From Aeromonas taiwanensis (lineage in GTDB: Bacteria; Pseudomonadota; Gammaproteobacteria; Enterobacterales; Aeromonadaceae): 64,000 nt of DNA. Position numbers and translations under genes: made by a program. Positions 37,301 to 46,316 of this stretch are shown here, piece after piece; positions within the stretch are counted from its first letter, which is position 1, and every line of letters begins with the position of its first letter. The notes below the pieces were generated by a model, which searched no databases, was not told the origin of the DNA, and worked only from the letters and a program-made list of their open reading frames with translations. The stretch covers positions 1 to 64,000 of the forward strand of contig NZ_CDDD01000056.1 of NCBI RefSeq assembly GCF_000820165.1, in the 5' to 3' direction.

Positions 37301-37484
37301 CAACTTCTTCGAACTGGGGGGCCAGTCCCTGCAGACCATCCAGATCGTCAACCGGCTCGGCGCCGAGTTCGGGGTGCAGGTCAAGGTCTCCGACGTGTTC
37401 GATCACCCGCGCCTCGACGATTTCTGCCGTTTCCTCGACGGCCTGCTTGCCGAGGACGAAGAGAGCGTGGAGATGGTGTGGTGA
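34383..37484 (+). CDS. amoF: Amonabactin NRPS AmoF (C-A-PCP, lysine module)
   Basis: A 1033-aa nonribosomal peptide synthetase module. Condensation domain ~1-430 (HHIALDG at ~130), adenylation domain ~455-935 ([12 protein letters not shown] at ~596, [31 protein letters not shown]), carrier domain ~955-1020 (serine in ELGGQSLQ). Reading the pocket positions by alignment to GrsA gives D-A-E-D-I-G-T-V-V-K, which resembles lysine codes, with two acidic residues suited to a side-chain amine. The last residues ([10 protein letters not shown]) form an acidic tail like those that bind TubC-type docking domains, as found at the AmoG N-terminus. Start overlaps amoB (ATGA). Confidence 0.93.
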   Translation: MNRFPLTIPQQGLWSGHLLNDDKAMFNTAECIAFDGKVEAAVLAAALAKAVGECEALKGHFEQDGEAVCFVPAELPMAYEEVSLERDDETLARAWAWADLRRPFELTQEAPCRFALLRGPGRDYLYSCVHHIALDGFGTTLLFQRIAELYAEGLAGEMNSPSPFGSLAEVLAEEASRELSGKSAAARAFWQEQLQGWPEVKSFGETRAPIAAEFIRERRPLPAALWQSLTGFADEHKLGWPDLLLAGLSAQLSLSSGQGQTLLGLMMMNRIGSASLTVPCMQMNITPLALTLGEELDLAGAAGAVAKAKRGVRKHQHYRYELLRRDLGLVGGDKRLFGPLVNIMPFDHARRFGPLSAHILNISAGPVEDLTIEVQVGVDGQPRLDLDANPGCYCQADLAAIADTLFALLGRWLAEPAQTLGALKADWLAEQRASALIAGPAHEVIKARPVLEALCHFAARTPDKIALIQSTEQGETRFSYEALLARAEQMAAALQAEGVAPGDKVGVMLARTPQAIFAQLAVLLAGAVYVPLDPEQPLERQGHILRLGEVKTLITQAEYRHKLASLLEGRTLLAGDLVSGDRLNQPAAGRAVAYLMFTSGSTGLPKGVAVSHGALDHFAAAARCRYHLDEEARMLQFAPFNFDASIEEVFATLSAGATLVLRTDALLESMPAFAAGVEQMGITHLDLPTAFWNEWVVALTAGQAHIPAGLTTVIIGGEAVYPEQLAQWQRQGRSDVRLFNTYGPTETTVVVTTQELQQEYPNQAQLPIGLPLPGMQALILGAGEQPAEEGELVLLGPQLANGYVGGVQGSFDTLRVGAEQMPVYRTGDRVRLVAGRLVYLGRRDNEFKISGYRIQPGEVEAQLLALPGVDEACVQGVSIGSVRRLVAFVAGPERDSRVIKAQLARVLPAAMIPTDYRHYDQLPRTGSNKLDRKALLAAYQAGGEALTLGSETENRVGAIWQQILGLATMAPADNFFELGGQSLQTIQIVNRLGAEFGVQVKVSDVFDHPRLDDFCRFLDGLLAEDEESVEMVW

Positions 37485-37504
37485 TGGATAAGGAGCAACA
37501 AGCA

Positions 37505-38254
37505 ATGGCCTTTGATTTCACTGGCAAGCGGGTCTGGGTGACCGGGGCCGGGCGCGGCATCGGCCGCGAGGTGGCAACGCAGTTCGCGGCGGCCGGCGCA
37601 ATCGTGGTGGGGCTGGATCTGGCGTTTCCCGAAGCCGATTACCCCTATGCCACCCGGCTGCTCGATATTGGCGACTCGAAGGCGGTCAACGCCTGCTGCG
37701 CAGCGCTGCTGGCGGACGGTGGGCTGGATGTGCTGGTGAACGGGGCCGGGGTCTTGCGCCTCGGCCCCACCGAAACCTTAAGCGATGATGACTGGCACGA
37801 CTGCATGACGGTCAACGCCAGCGGCGTCTTCTATCTGCTGCGGGCCCTGGTGCCCCACTTCAAGGAGCAGCGGCGCGGCGCCATCGTCACCATCGGCTCC
37901 AACGCCGCCCATGTGCCGCGCATGCAGATGGCGGCCTATTGCGCCTCCAAGGCGGCGGTCACCAGCCTGACCCAGACGGTGGGGCTGGAGCTGGCCCCCT
38001 TCGGCGTGCGCGCCAACCTGGTGTCGCCGGGCTCGACGGATACCCCCATGCTGCGCGGCATGCTGCCAAGCGAGGAGGCCATGGCCCGCACCATTGCCGG
38101 GTTGCCGGAGCAGTTCAAGCTCGGTATCCCCCTGCGCAAGGTAGCCACCCCGGCGGAGATCGCCCATACCGTCCTCTTCCTGGCCTCGGATCTGGCCAGC
38201 CACATCACGCTGCAGGATCTGGTCGTCGACGGCGGCGCCACCCTGAGTGCCTGA
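37505..38254 (+). CDS. amoA: 2,3-dihydro-2,3-dihydroxybenzoate dehydrogenase AmoA
   Basis: A 249-aa SDR enzyme (EntA type, same length) that oxidises 2,3-dihydro-DHB to 2,3-dihydroxybenzoate with NAD+. Seen: VTGAGRGIGREVA at ~13, VNGAGVLRLG, SNAAHVPR, catalytic YCASK, and NLVSPGSTDTPM. ATG 37505 was chosen for its AAGGAG 9 nt upstream; ATG 37484, which overlaps the amoF stop codon, would add seven residues and is a possible alternative. Between the NRPS genes amoF and amoG. Confidence 0.95.
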   Translation: MAFDFTGKRVWVTGAGRGIGREVATQFAAAGAIVVGLDLAFPEADYPYATRLLDIGDSKAVNACCAALLADGGLDVLVNGAGVLRLGPTETLSDDDWHDCMTVNASGVFYLLRALVPHFKEQRRGAIVTIGSNAAHVPRMQMAAYCASKAAVTSLTQTVGLELAPFGVRANLVSPGSTDTPMLRGMLPSEEAMARTIAGLPEQFKLGIPLRKVATPAEIAHTVLFLASDLASHITLQDLVVDGGATLSA

Positions 38255-38268
38255 GGCTTGAGAAACAG

Positions 38269-38382
38269 ATGAACAATATGATTTTGCTGTTGAAACGGCT
38301 GGACGGTCAGAGCGTGAAGCTCGCCCTGAATGAGAAGGGGCAGGACGGTTTTTCTTCCCATCGAGCCACGCCGGCTGTCTGA
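38269..38382 (+). CDS. Mini-ORF: truncated duplicate of the AmoG docking domain
   Basis: A 37-codon frame, MNNMILLLKRLDGQSVKLALNEKGQ then DGFSSHRATPAV. It repeats the first ~38 residues of AmoG (MNNMILLLKQLERQGVKLALNDKGQ... TPAI). The DNA similarity begins at the preceding CTGAGG and runs ~110 bp, so this is an old tandem duplication of the amoG start. It has its own weak ribosome site (GAG, then AAACAG), lies in a different frame from amoG, and its TGAGG stop forms the amoG Shine-Dalgarno, so it is probably translated and couples to amoG. The product would be an incomplete TubC-type docking peptide. It may be functional (decoy or adaptor) or only a relic. Confidence 0.6.
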   Translation: MNNMILLLKRLDGQSVKLALNEKGQDGFSSHRATPAV

Positions 38383-38389
38383 GGTACAG

Positions 38390-41300
38390 ATGAACAATAT
38401 GATTTTGCTGTTGAAACAGCTGGAACGGCAGGGGGTCAAGCTGGCGCTGAACGACAAGGGCCAGCTTATCTCCCAGTCGAGCAAGGAGGCGGTGACGCCG
38501 GCCATCGGCGCCACCATCAAGGCCCACAAGGATGAGCTGGTGCGCTGCCTGGCGGCCCGTGCCGCCTTCGAAGAACCTATCGTCGCCGAGGGGGCCTTGC
38601 AGGGGCCGCTCTCGTCGTCCCAGAGCGGGCTCTGGTTTATCGAGCAGTACGAGGAGGCCTCCCACCTCTACAATATGCCGGTCTACTTCAGAGTGAGCGG
38701 CGAGCTGGACACCGCGGCGCTGGAGTTTGCCTTCGACCACCTGTTTGCCCGCCACCCCAGCATGCGCATCCGCTTCATCAAGGACGAGGCGGGCAGGGGG
38801 GCGCAGGAGATCCTGCCCCACGTGCCCTTCACGCTGCAGATTGAGGACGTGAGCGCAGAGCCCGCAGCCGAGCGCGAGGCCTATGTGGCCAGGCGGGTGC
38901 GCGAGGAGATTGGGCGCCCCTTCTCCCTGACCCGGGGGGATCTCAGCCGGGTGCACCTTATTCGGCTCGGCAGCCGCGAGCACGTGCTGCTGATCACTCA
39001 GCACCACATCATCTCCGACGGCTGGTCGGTCAAGAACATGTTCGCGGACCTCAAGCGAGCCTTTCTTGCCCATCAGAACCGCGAGCCCCTGCAGGTGAGC
39101 GAGCTGCCGCTCACCTACATCGACTATGCCCGCTGGTTCAACTCGCCGCGTTTTCTCGATTATCACGCCGAGTTCAAGCCGTTCTGGGTCGACCGGCTCG
39201 GCGGCAGCCCCGAGGTGCACGGCCTGCCGCTCGACAAGCCGCGCCCGGCCCATCAGGACAGCGGCGGCGAGCTGGTCTTCTCCACCATCGACAACGATCT
39301 GTGGGAGAGCTTCAAGCGCCTCTGTCAGCGCCACAGCACCTCCAACTTCATCGGTCTGCACGCCCTGTTTGCCCTGCTGATGGTGCGCCAGAGCGGCGAG
39401 AAGGAGGTGGTGATCGGCACCCCGCTCGCCTATCGCGAGCGCCACGAGATCGAGTCGCTGGTGGGCTTTTTCGTCAATACGCTCGTGCTGCGCACTCAAC
39501 TCAGCGGCAAGCCCAGCTTTGTCGATTATCTGCAGCAGTGCCGGGAGGAGGATCTGGCGGCCTTCGATCACCAGCTCTACCGTTTCGAGGCGCTGGCCGA
39601 GGCCATCGGCGCCGATCGCACTACTGCCATCAACCCCATCTTCCAGATCATGCTGGTCTATCAGGCCAAGGTGGACTTCAACGATCTTATCCCCGGTTGC
39701 CAGCTGGTGGAGGAGACTTCGCCTGTGCTGCCGGCCAAGACCGACATCTCGGTCAAGGTGACCGAGCTGATGGACTCCGTCAGGGTGGACTGGCTGTTTG
39801 CCACCGCCCTGTTCGAGCGAGAGACCATCCAGGCTCTTGCCGATCGCCTGCTGCACCTGATGCGCGTCGTGGTGGCGGCTCCCGAGACCGACATCTGGCA
39901 ACTGCCGCTGGAGGCGGGCACCGACCAGGCCGCGATGGCCGCACAGCTTGCCGACCTGCCGCGGGATTACCCGAGCCGCGATACCCTGCTCTGTCATATC
40001 GAGCGGCGGGCCATGCAGTTGCCGGACGCGCTGGCGGTCAGCGACGGTGCGCAATCGTTGACCTATGGCGAGCTGGAGGTGCGTGCCAACCGGCTGGCCC
40101 ACTGGCTGCAATCCTGCGGCGTTACCCCGGGCGCCGCCATCGGCATCCAGGCCAGGCGTGATGTCGCCTTCGTCATCGCCCTGCTCGCCTGCTGGAAGGC
40201 GGGGGCGGCCTATGTGCCGCTGGATCCTGCCTATCCCGCCGAGCGGCTGGCCCATATCCTGGGCGATGCCTCCATCAGCCTGGTGTTGGGGGGCGTGCCG
40301 GACCCGCGGCTTGGCGAGGCTATCAAGGGCACGACTGCCGAATATCACGATCTGTACCAGCTTACGCTGGACAAGATGCCAACCAGCACGCCCGCACTGC
40401 CTCGGGACGCTGCCATGCTGGCCCAGATCATCTACACCTCTGGCAGCACCGGCCTGCCCAAGGGGGTCATGGTGGAGCAGGGCAGCCTGGTCAACCTGAT
40501 GGCGGATCACGGCGAGCGCATCGCCCTTGGGAAGGGTGGTGTCATGTTCAACTGCATGTCCCTCTCGTTTGATGCCGGTAACATGACCAGCTTGCTGCCG
40601 CTCTACTGCGGCGCGGCCCTGCACTTCGGCGAGCCGGGCGAGGGGGTGATCAGTGCCGCGATCGCTCGGGGTGCCAGCCATATGATTTTGCCGACCGCCT
40701 TGCTGGCGAACCTGCTGCCAGTGGCGGATCTCGGTTCCCTAAAGGCCATCGGCTTTGGCGGCGAGGCGTGCCCGAGCAGCCTGGTGGAGCGTTGGGGGGA
40801 GCGGGTGGCGCTGTTCAACATGTACGGCCCGACCGAATGCACCGTCACCGCGCTCTGCGCGCGGCTCACCCCGGGGGCGCCCATCACCATTGGTCGACCG
40901 GTCAACAACCTGAAGGCGCTGATCCTGGACGAGGCGGGCAACCTCTGCCCAGTGGGGGTCCCCGGTGAGCTCTGCCTGGCGGGGCTGGGGCTGGCTCGTG
41001 GCTACCTCAATCTGCCACAGCGCACCCAGGAGGCCTTTATCGAGCTGGCCTTTGATGCAACGAATGAGGATCGTACCCATCGCCTCTATCGCACCGGCGA
41101 TCGGGCCCTGCTGCGCCGCGATGGCAACATCCAGTATCTGGGCCGGATAGACGAGCAGATCAAGCTGCGCGGCTATCGTATCGAGCCGGGGGAGATAGAG
41201 ACCCGGCTTGCCGAATTGTGCCCGGCGATGCGCCAGATCAAGGTGGTGGTGCAGGAGGGGCGCCTGCTGGCGTATGCCTGTTTGCAGGCCGGGGCAAGGG

Positions 41301-44300
41301 AGCCCGACGGCGATGCCCTGCTGCAGCGGGCCGGCGAGTGTCTGCCTGAATACATGGTGCCGGCACGCCTCTGCTGGCTGCCCGAGATGCCGCTCACCCC
41401 CAACGGCAAGCTGGACTTGCGCCGCTTGCCCGCCATCGTCTGGCAGCAGAGCAAGGGCGAGCCGCAAAACGAACTGGAGCAGACAGTGCTTGCCATCTGG
41501 CAAGGGGTGCTCAAGCAACCGCTCGGGGTGGAGGATGACTTCTTCCGCTTGGGCGGTGACTCCATCCTCAGCATCCAGCTCACCACCCGGTTGCGGGATG
41601 CGGGGCTGCACTGCAGCGTGAAGGACGTGTTCGAAGCCAAGACGGTGCGCCGCCTCTGCCGCCAGCTCGGCCAGCAGCAAGCCGTCAGCCACAGGAGCGA
41701 GCAGGGCAGCCTGACCGGCGAGTTTCCGCTCCACCCCATTCAGCACTGGTTCTTCGAGCAGGGCTTTGCCAAGTCCGGTCACTGGAACCAGGGGGGGATC
41801 CTGCGCCTGCCGGCCGGGGTGGACGATGAGGCCCTGCGCGGCTGGCTGAATGCCCTGCGCCAGCACCACGATGCCCTGCGCCTGGCGGTGACCCCGGCCG
41901 GTCAGCGCTACCTGGCCGAACTGCTATTGCCGCCGCTGCCGACCCTGGATGCCGCCAATCTCGACGAGCCCGAACTGCAGGCCCGCCTGACCGAGCTGCA
42001 GGGAGAGCTCGACCCTGCCAGCGGCCACACCCTGGCCTGGGCCCGCCTGCGCAATCTATCCCTGGAGGGCGAGCAGGAGGGTGAGTGCGAGACGGTGGAG
42101 GGACTCTTCCTTGCCTTCCATCACCTGGTCATCGATGCGGTCTCCTGGCGCATTCTGGCCGAGGATCTGGCCCGGGTGAGCAGGGGCGAGCCGCTGCCCG
42201 CCAAGGGCAGCAGCTATCGCCAGTGGGGTGAGGGGCTCGCGGCCTACGCCAAACGGGAAGAGGATCAGCTTGGCTTCTGGCTGGCTCAGGGGGAAGGCAG
42301 CCAGGGTCACCTGCTGGAAGCGGCGCGTGCCACCGATGGCCGCGCCGCCGCCAGCCTGCTGCAACTGAGTCAGGAGACCACGGCTCGTCTCATCGACACC
42401 GCCAACCAGGCCTACTTCACCCGGGTGCCCGACCTGCTGCTGGCGGCGCTGACCCGTACCCTGAGCGAGCTCGGCTACGGCAGCCGTCACTGCGTGATGC
42501 TGGAAGGGCACGGCCGTGAAGCCATCGATGCTGAACTGGACGTGAGCCGTACCCTCGGCTGGTTTACCAGCACCTATCCGCTGGCGCTGGCGGATGCCAA
42601 GGAGTGGGATGCGCTGATCTGCGCCACCAAGGAGCAGCTGCGTGCCGTACCGGACAAGGGGGTGGGCTTCAACGCCCTGCGGCTGCACCACCCCCGTGGC
42701 TGGGCACTGCCCGAAGCCCTGGTGGTCTTCAACTACCTGGGGGTCAGCCATCAGGGCGATGCTGTTCAGCCCTGGCAACCCCTGCCGATGGCGCCGGGGG
42801 CACCCAGTTCCCCTGACAACCTGCCGCGGGAGCTGGTCAGTCTGCATGGGGGCGTGTTTGATGGCCGCCTCACCCTGCGCCAGGTCGGCGCCCTCAACCA
42901 GCAGGCGAGCGACGCCCTGATGGCGCGGCTGGCGGACAACCTGACGGCGCTGGTGGAGCACTGCTGCAACCTGAAGGCTCCACGCCACACCCCGAGCGAC
43001 TTCCCGGGGATAGCTCTCTCGCAAGCTGCGCTCGATCGGGTGCTGAGCGGGCGCGAGGTGGAGACATTGCTGCCCATGACCTCGCTTCAGCAGAGCATGT
43101 TCCATCACAGGGCGCTGCTGCCCCGGGATCACGCCTATCACCTGCAGACCGAGATTGACTATCACCAGCCGCTGGACGTGGCAATCTACCGTCAGGCCTG
43201 GCAGGGACAGATCGCCCGCTGGTCGGCCCTTCGCAGCGAACTGGTGCTGGCGGACGGGGTGGCGCTGCAGCGCATCATGAAACGCGCCGAGCTGCCATTC
43301 CACTATGAGGACTTGTCTGAAGTGGAAAATGCAGAGGCCCGGGTCCAGGCCTACCGCCAGCAGGATTTGGCCCGCCCGATCCCGCTGGAGCAGGCGCCCC
43401 TGCTGCGCCTTGCCTGCTTCAAATTGGCCCCCGATCACCACAAGGTGATCTTCAGCGCCCATCACTGCGTGCTGGATGGCTGGAGCGGCCCCGTGTTGCT
43501 GGGCTCCCTGCATCGCGACTATCAGTCTCTCATGAACGGTTTGCTGCCCCAGCGCGAGCCGGATACCGCCTGGCTCGAATTTGGCCGCCATATCGCCAGC
43601 CAAGCCCGCAGCGCCGACGCCTACTGGCAGGGGCGGGGCGAGTTCTTGGCCAAACCCAACGATCTCGCCTGCCTGTTCGGGGTGACGCTGGACGCAGGCT
43701 CAAGCGGGCGCCATACCCAGCAGCGACCGGCGGTGTGCGCCACGGTGCTGCCGGCCGAGGTGGCGACCCTGCTCGCACGCCGTGCCCGCGACCTTGGGGT
43801 GACCGCTGGCCTGCTGGCCCAATATGCCTGGCACCGTCTGCTGGCACGCCGCTCTGGCGATGCCGTCACCCTGGTGGGCAACGTGACCCCAGGGCGGGAT
43901 TATCCCATCGATGGGATCACCGCGAGCGTCGGGCTCTACATCAACAGCCTGCCACTGGCGCTGGCGTGGCGCACCGAGCTGACCCTGGCCGAGCATATCG
44001 CCCGGTTGCAGACCGATCTGATGGCGCTCAACGAGCACGGCACCCAGTCGCTGGCGGCGCTGACCAAAGGCCGGGCGCGTCTGTTCCAGAGCCTGTTCGT
44101 GTTCGAGAACTACCCCATGCCGGCGGCCCCTGTCGCCCCCGAACCTCACCAGCTGGTGCCGCGCTTTGGCACCGTGGTGGAGAAGGTGGAGCTGCCGCTC
44201 TCCTTGGTGGTCAGCAGCCGGGGTGAGACGCTCCAGCTGCGCCTCGAATTCGACGGCGAGCAGATCCCCGAGGCCCGGGCCGAGGCTGTGCTGGCTGACT

Positions 44301-44689
44301 GGCTGGCCGAGCTTGGCTGGCTGGCGCAGGCGGATCTGGGCCAGCCAGCCAGCGTGGCGGCGGCCGCGCCGTTCTCAGGGAGGGCGCAAGTGGCCGCCAC
44401 ACCATCGACTGTCACACAAGTGGCTGCCCCCGGCCTGGCTCAGCCGCCGACCGAGGCCCGCGCGCTGGTGGCCCTGTGGGAGCGCCAGTGCGGCGTGCTC
44501 GGCATCTGGCAGCAGACCTTGTGTGAGCTCGGGATAGATTCGGTGCAGCAGCTCGCCCTGCTGGCGGCCCTCAACGAGGCGTTTGGCCAGGAGCGGGCGC
44601 CGCTCACCCTGCAGACCCTCAAGGCCCATCCATCCCCCAGCCGACTCTATCTGCACTGGCTGGTGCGCCAAACGGAGGCCGCGCTATGA
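38390..44689 (+). CDS. amoG: Amonabactin NRPS AmoG (docking-C-A-PCP-E-C-PCP)
   Basis: A 2099-aa synthetase. Domains: TubC-type docking ~1-60 (QGVKLALNDKG, IKAHKDELVRCLAA); condensation ~70-520 (HHIISDG at ~205); adenylation ~540-1025 ([12 protein letters not shown] ~680, YGPTECT, YRTGDR); carrier ~1030-1095 (LGGDSILSIQ); epimerase-type C ~1110-1540 (HHLVIDAVSW, GWFTSTYP); second condensation ~1560-1990 (HHCVLDG ~1690); a C-terminal carrier (LGIDSVQQ ~2046). The pocket reads D-A-M-I-G-G-M-V-T-K, non-polar, compatible with the alternative Phe/Trp of amonabactins; the E domain implies a D-residue. The last module has no adenylation domain, presumably loaded by AmoH. No thioesterase follows. Start has GAGG. 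Confidence 0.93.
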   Translation: MNNMILLLKQLERQGVKLALNDKGQLISQSSKEAVTPAIGATIKAHKDELVRCLAARAAFEEPIVAEGALQGPLSSSQSGLWFIEQYEEASHLYNMPVYFRVSGELDTAALEFAFDHLFARHPSMRIRFIKDEAGRGAQEILPHVPFTLQIEDVSAEPAAEREAYVARRVREEIGRPFSLTRGDLSRVHLIRLGSREHVLLITQHHIISDGWSVKNMFADLKRAFLAHQNREPLQVSELPLTYIDYARWFNSPRFLDYHAEFKPFWVDRLGGSPEVHGLPLDKPRPAHQDSGGELVFSTIDNDLWESFKRLCQRHSTSNFIGLHALFALLMVRQSGEKEVVIGTPLAYRERHEIESLVGFFVNTLVLRTQLSGKPSFVDYLQQCREEDLAAFDHQLYRFEALAEAIGADRTTAINPIFQIMLVYQAKVDFNDLIPGCQLVEETSPVLPAKTDISVKVTELMDSVRVDWLFATALFERETIQALADRLLHLMRVVVAAPETDIWQLPLEAGTDQAAMAAQLADLPRDYPSRDTLLCHIERRAMQLPDALAVSDGAQSLTYGELEVRANRLAHWLQSCGVTPGAAIGIQARRDVAFVIALLACWKAGAAYVPLDPAYPAERLAHILGDASISLVLGGVPDPRLGEAIKGTTAEYHDLYQLTLDKMPTSTPALPRDAAMLAQIIYTSGSTGLPKGVMVEQGSLVNLMADHGERIALGKGGVMFNCMSLSFDAGNMTSLLPLYCGAALHFGEPGEGVISAAIARGASHMILPTALLANLLPVADLGSLKAIGFGGEACPSSLVERWGERVALFNMYGPTECTVTALCARLTPGAPITIGRPVNNLKALILDEAGNLCPVGVPGELCLAGLGLARGYLNLPQRTQEAFIELAFDATNEDRTHRLYRTGDRALLRRDGNIQYLGRIDEQIKLRGYRIEPGEIETRLAELCPAMRQIKVVVQEGRLLAYACLQAGAREPDGDALLQRAGECLPEYMVPARLCWLPEMPLTPNGKLDLRRLPAIVWQQSKGEPQNELEQTVLAIWQGVLKQPLGVEDDFFRLGGDSILSIQLTTRLRDAGLHCSVKDVFEAKTVRRLCRQLGQQQAVSHRSEQGSLTGEFPLHPIQHWFFEQGFAKSGHWNQGGILRLPAGVDDEALRGWLNALRQHHDALRLAVTPAGQRYLAELLLPPLPTLDAANLDEPELQARLTELQGELDPASGHTLAWARLRNLSLEGEQEGECETVEGLFLAFHHLVIDAVSWRILAEDLARVSRGEPLPAKGSSYRQWGEGLAAYAKREEDQLGFWLAQGEGSQGHLLEAARATDGRAAASLLQLSQETTARLIDTANQAYFTRVPDLLLAALTRTLSELGYGSRHCVMLEGHGREAIDAELDVSRTLGWFTSTYPLALADAKEWDALICATKEQLRAVPDKGVGFNALRLHHPRGWALPEALVVFNYLGVSHQGDAVQPWQPLPMAPGAPSSPDNLPRELVSLHGGVFDGRLTLRQVGALNQQASDALMARLADNLTALVEHCCNLKAPRHTPSDFPGIALSQAALDRVLSGREVETLLPMTSLQQSMFHHRALLPRDHAYHLQTEIDYHQPLDVAIYRQAWQGQIARWSALRSELVLADGVALQRIMKRAELPFHYEDLSEVENAEARVQAYRQQDLARPIPLEQAPLLRLACFKLAPDHHKVIFSAHHCVLDGWSGPVLLGSLHRDYQSLMNGLLPQREPDTAWLEFGRHIASQARSADAYWQGRGEFLAKPNDLACLFGVTLDAGSSGRHTQQRPAVCATVLPAEVATLLARRARDLGVTAGLLAQYAWHRLLARRSGDAVTLVGNVTPGRDYPIDGITASVGLYINSLPLALAWRTELTLAEHIARLQTDLMALNEHGTQSLAALTKGRARLFQSLFVFENYPMPAAPVAPEPHQLVPRFGTVVEKVELPLSLVVSSRGETLQLRLEFDGEQIPEARAEAVLADWLAELGWLAQADLGQPASVAAAAPFSGRAQVAATPSTVTQVAAPGLAQPPTEARALVALWERQCGVLGIWQQTLCELGIDSVQQLALLAALNEAFGQERAPLTLQTLKAHPSPSRLYLHWLVRQTEAAL

Positions 44690-46230
44690 CGGTGACCATC
44701 AAGCATAAGGCTCCGGCCGTGTCACCCCTGAGAGTCGCTCCCAAGGGGGCGGCCAAGCTGGGCGCGCGGTTTGCGGCATGTCTGGCCGCCAGCCCGCTGG
44801 CCCCCGCCATCCGTATGGGTGGGGAGGGCATCAGTGAGGGCGGATCAGATGAGCAGTGGCTCAGCTACGGCGCGCTCAATGATCGGGTGGCCCGGATTGC
44901 CGCTCGCCTGCAGGGGCTGGCGGTGGGGGAGCGGGTCGGCCTCTATCTCTCCCGCAGCCCCGATCTGGTGGCCAGCCTGCTGGCCTGCCTGCGCCTCGGC
45001 CTCACCTTCGTGCCCCTTGAGCCGGACTTTCCGGTGGAGCGGCTGCAGGGGATCGCCCGCCAGGCGCGCCTGTCGGCGGTGATCTGCGACGGCGACAGGC
45101 CGGCTCCCGCCTTCGGTTGTCCGCTGCGCACCCTCGATGGGCCGGCAGCGGCAGGGGCCGTTTCCTGGCCCCAGGTGGATGACGCCCTGGCCGCCTACAT
45201 GATGTTCACCTCGGGCTCCACCGGCGAGCCCAAGGGGGTGGTCATCAGCCGGCGGGCCCTGCTCTGCTTCCTCGACGGGATCCGCGAGCGGCTCGGACTC
45301 TCACCGAGCTGCCACTGGCTCTTTATCACCACCCCGGCCTTCGACATCTCCCTGCTGGAGATGCTGGGGCCGCTCTGGGGGGGTGGCCGGTTGACGGTGG
45401 CAGGCAATCAGCACAACAAGGATCCGCTGGGGATGCAGGCCTTGCTCGAGGCCGACCCCTCCATCAACTGGCTGCAGGCCACCCCGGCCTGCTGGCGCAT
45501 GCTGCTCAAGGCGGGCTGGCAGGGGCGCGATACCCTCACCGCCCTGTGCGGCGGCGAGGCGCTGGACGCAGGTCTGGCCGAGCAGCTCTGTGCCCGCACC
45601 CGGCGGCTGTGGAACTGCTATGGGCCGACCGAGGCCACCGTCTGGTCCCTGGTGAGCGAGGTGCGCTGGCCACCGACTGATGGCCAGATCACCATAGGTC
45701 ACAGCCTGCCCGGCTATCGGCACTGGGTGCTGGACGAGGCGGGGCAGCCAGTGGCAGAAGGGGAGTGCGGCGAGCTCTGTATCGAGAGCCCGGCCCTGTG
45801 CGAGGGGTACTGGCGCAAGCCGGCCTTGACGGCGGCGGCCTTCCTGCTGGTCGATGTCCATCGCCTCTATCGCACCGGCGATCGGGTGCGGCGGCTGGGG
45901 GCGGATCGCTTCCTCTATCTGGGACGGCGCGACGATCAGGTCAAGCTGCGGGGCTTTCGCATCGAGCTCGGCGAGGTGGAGGCGGGGCTGCGCCGCCAGG
46001 CCGGGGTGCAGGAGGCCGCGGTGCGTCTGGTGGGCGAGGGGGACGAGGCCATGCTGGTGGGCTATGTGGAGGCGAAAAGCGGGGTGACCCTTAATCGCCT
46101 CGCCCTGCGCAAGGGGCTGCAGGCGACGCTGCCGCACTACATGGTGCCGGCGCGGCTCATTCTGCTGGATGCCCTGCCCAAGACCGGCAGCGGCAAGCTG
46201 GACAGAAAGGCGCTGCCCTTGCCGGAATAA
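44686..46230 (+). CDS. amoH: Stand-alone adenylation enzyme AmoH (glycine)
   Basis: A 514-aa adenylation protein without condensation or carrier domains. Core motifs: [12 protein letters not shown] (~173), [43 protein letters not shown] and the final lysine in KTGSGKLDRKALP. Pocket residues by alignment read D-I-L-Q-L-G-C-V-W-K, close to the glycine code DILQLGxxWK. It should supply the optional glycine of amonabactins in trans, most likely to the free carrier domain at the AmoG C-terminus. ATGA overlap with amoG; last gene of the operon, followed by a terminator. Confidence 0.93.
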   Translation: MTVTIKHKAPAVSPLRVAPKGAAKLGARFAACLAASPLAPAIRMGGEGISEGGSDEQWLSYGALNDRVARIAARLQGLAVGERVGLYLSRSPDLVASLLACLRLGLTFVPLEPDFPVERLQGIARQARLSAVICDGDRPAPAFGCPLRTLDGPAAAGAVSWPQVDDALAAYMMFTSGSTGEPKGVVISRRALLCFLDGIRERLGLSPSCHWLFITTPAFDISLLEMLGPLWGGGRLTVAGNQHNKDPLGMQALLEADPSINWLQATPACWRMLLKAGWQGRDTLTALCGGEALDAGLAEQLCARTRRLWNCYGPTEATVWSLVSEVRWPPTDGQITIGHSLPGYRHWVLDEAGQPVAEGECGELCIESPALCEGYWRKPALTAAAFLLVDVHRLYRTGDRVRRLGADRFLYLGRRDDQVKLRGFRIELGEVEAGLRRQAGVQEAAVRLVGEGDEAMLVGYVEAKSGVTLNRLALRKGLQATLPHYMVPARLILLDALPKTGSGKLDRKALPLPE

Positions 46231-46268
46231 ATGGCTGTCTGAGTGGACGTTGAAAGCCATGGATAAAA

Positions 46269-46295
46269 AAGAAGCCCGCATAATGCGGGCTTCTT
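46269..46295. terminator. Bidirectional terminator of amoCEBFAGH and the binding-protein gene
   Basis: 12-bp perfect stem AAGAAGCCCGCA with its complement, TAA loop; six A lie on the left, giving a T-run for the minus-strand gene. Confidence 0.88.
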
Positions 46296-46316
46296 GTTGG
46301 CCGTCAACCGGGGGGC

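Noticed and set aside
34383..37484. Possible enterobactin-type locus (EntF homologue)
   Set aside because: AmoF lacks the C-terminal thioesterase of EntF and its pocket is lysine-like rather than serine-like; AmoG and AmoH have no enterobactin counterpart.
37778..40681. Very long minus-strand open frame (967 codons) opposite amoA/amoG
   Set aside because: It is antisense to well-supported NRPS coding sequence; the translation is low-complexity His/Gly/Gln-rich, typical of a GC-rich shadow frame.
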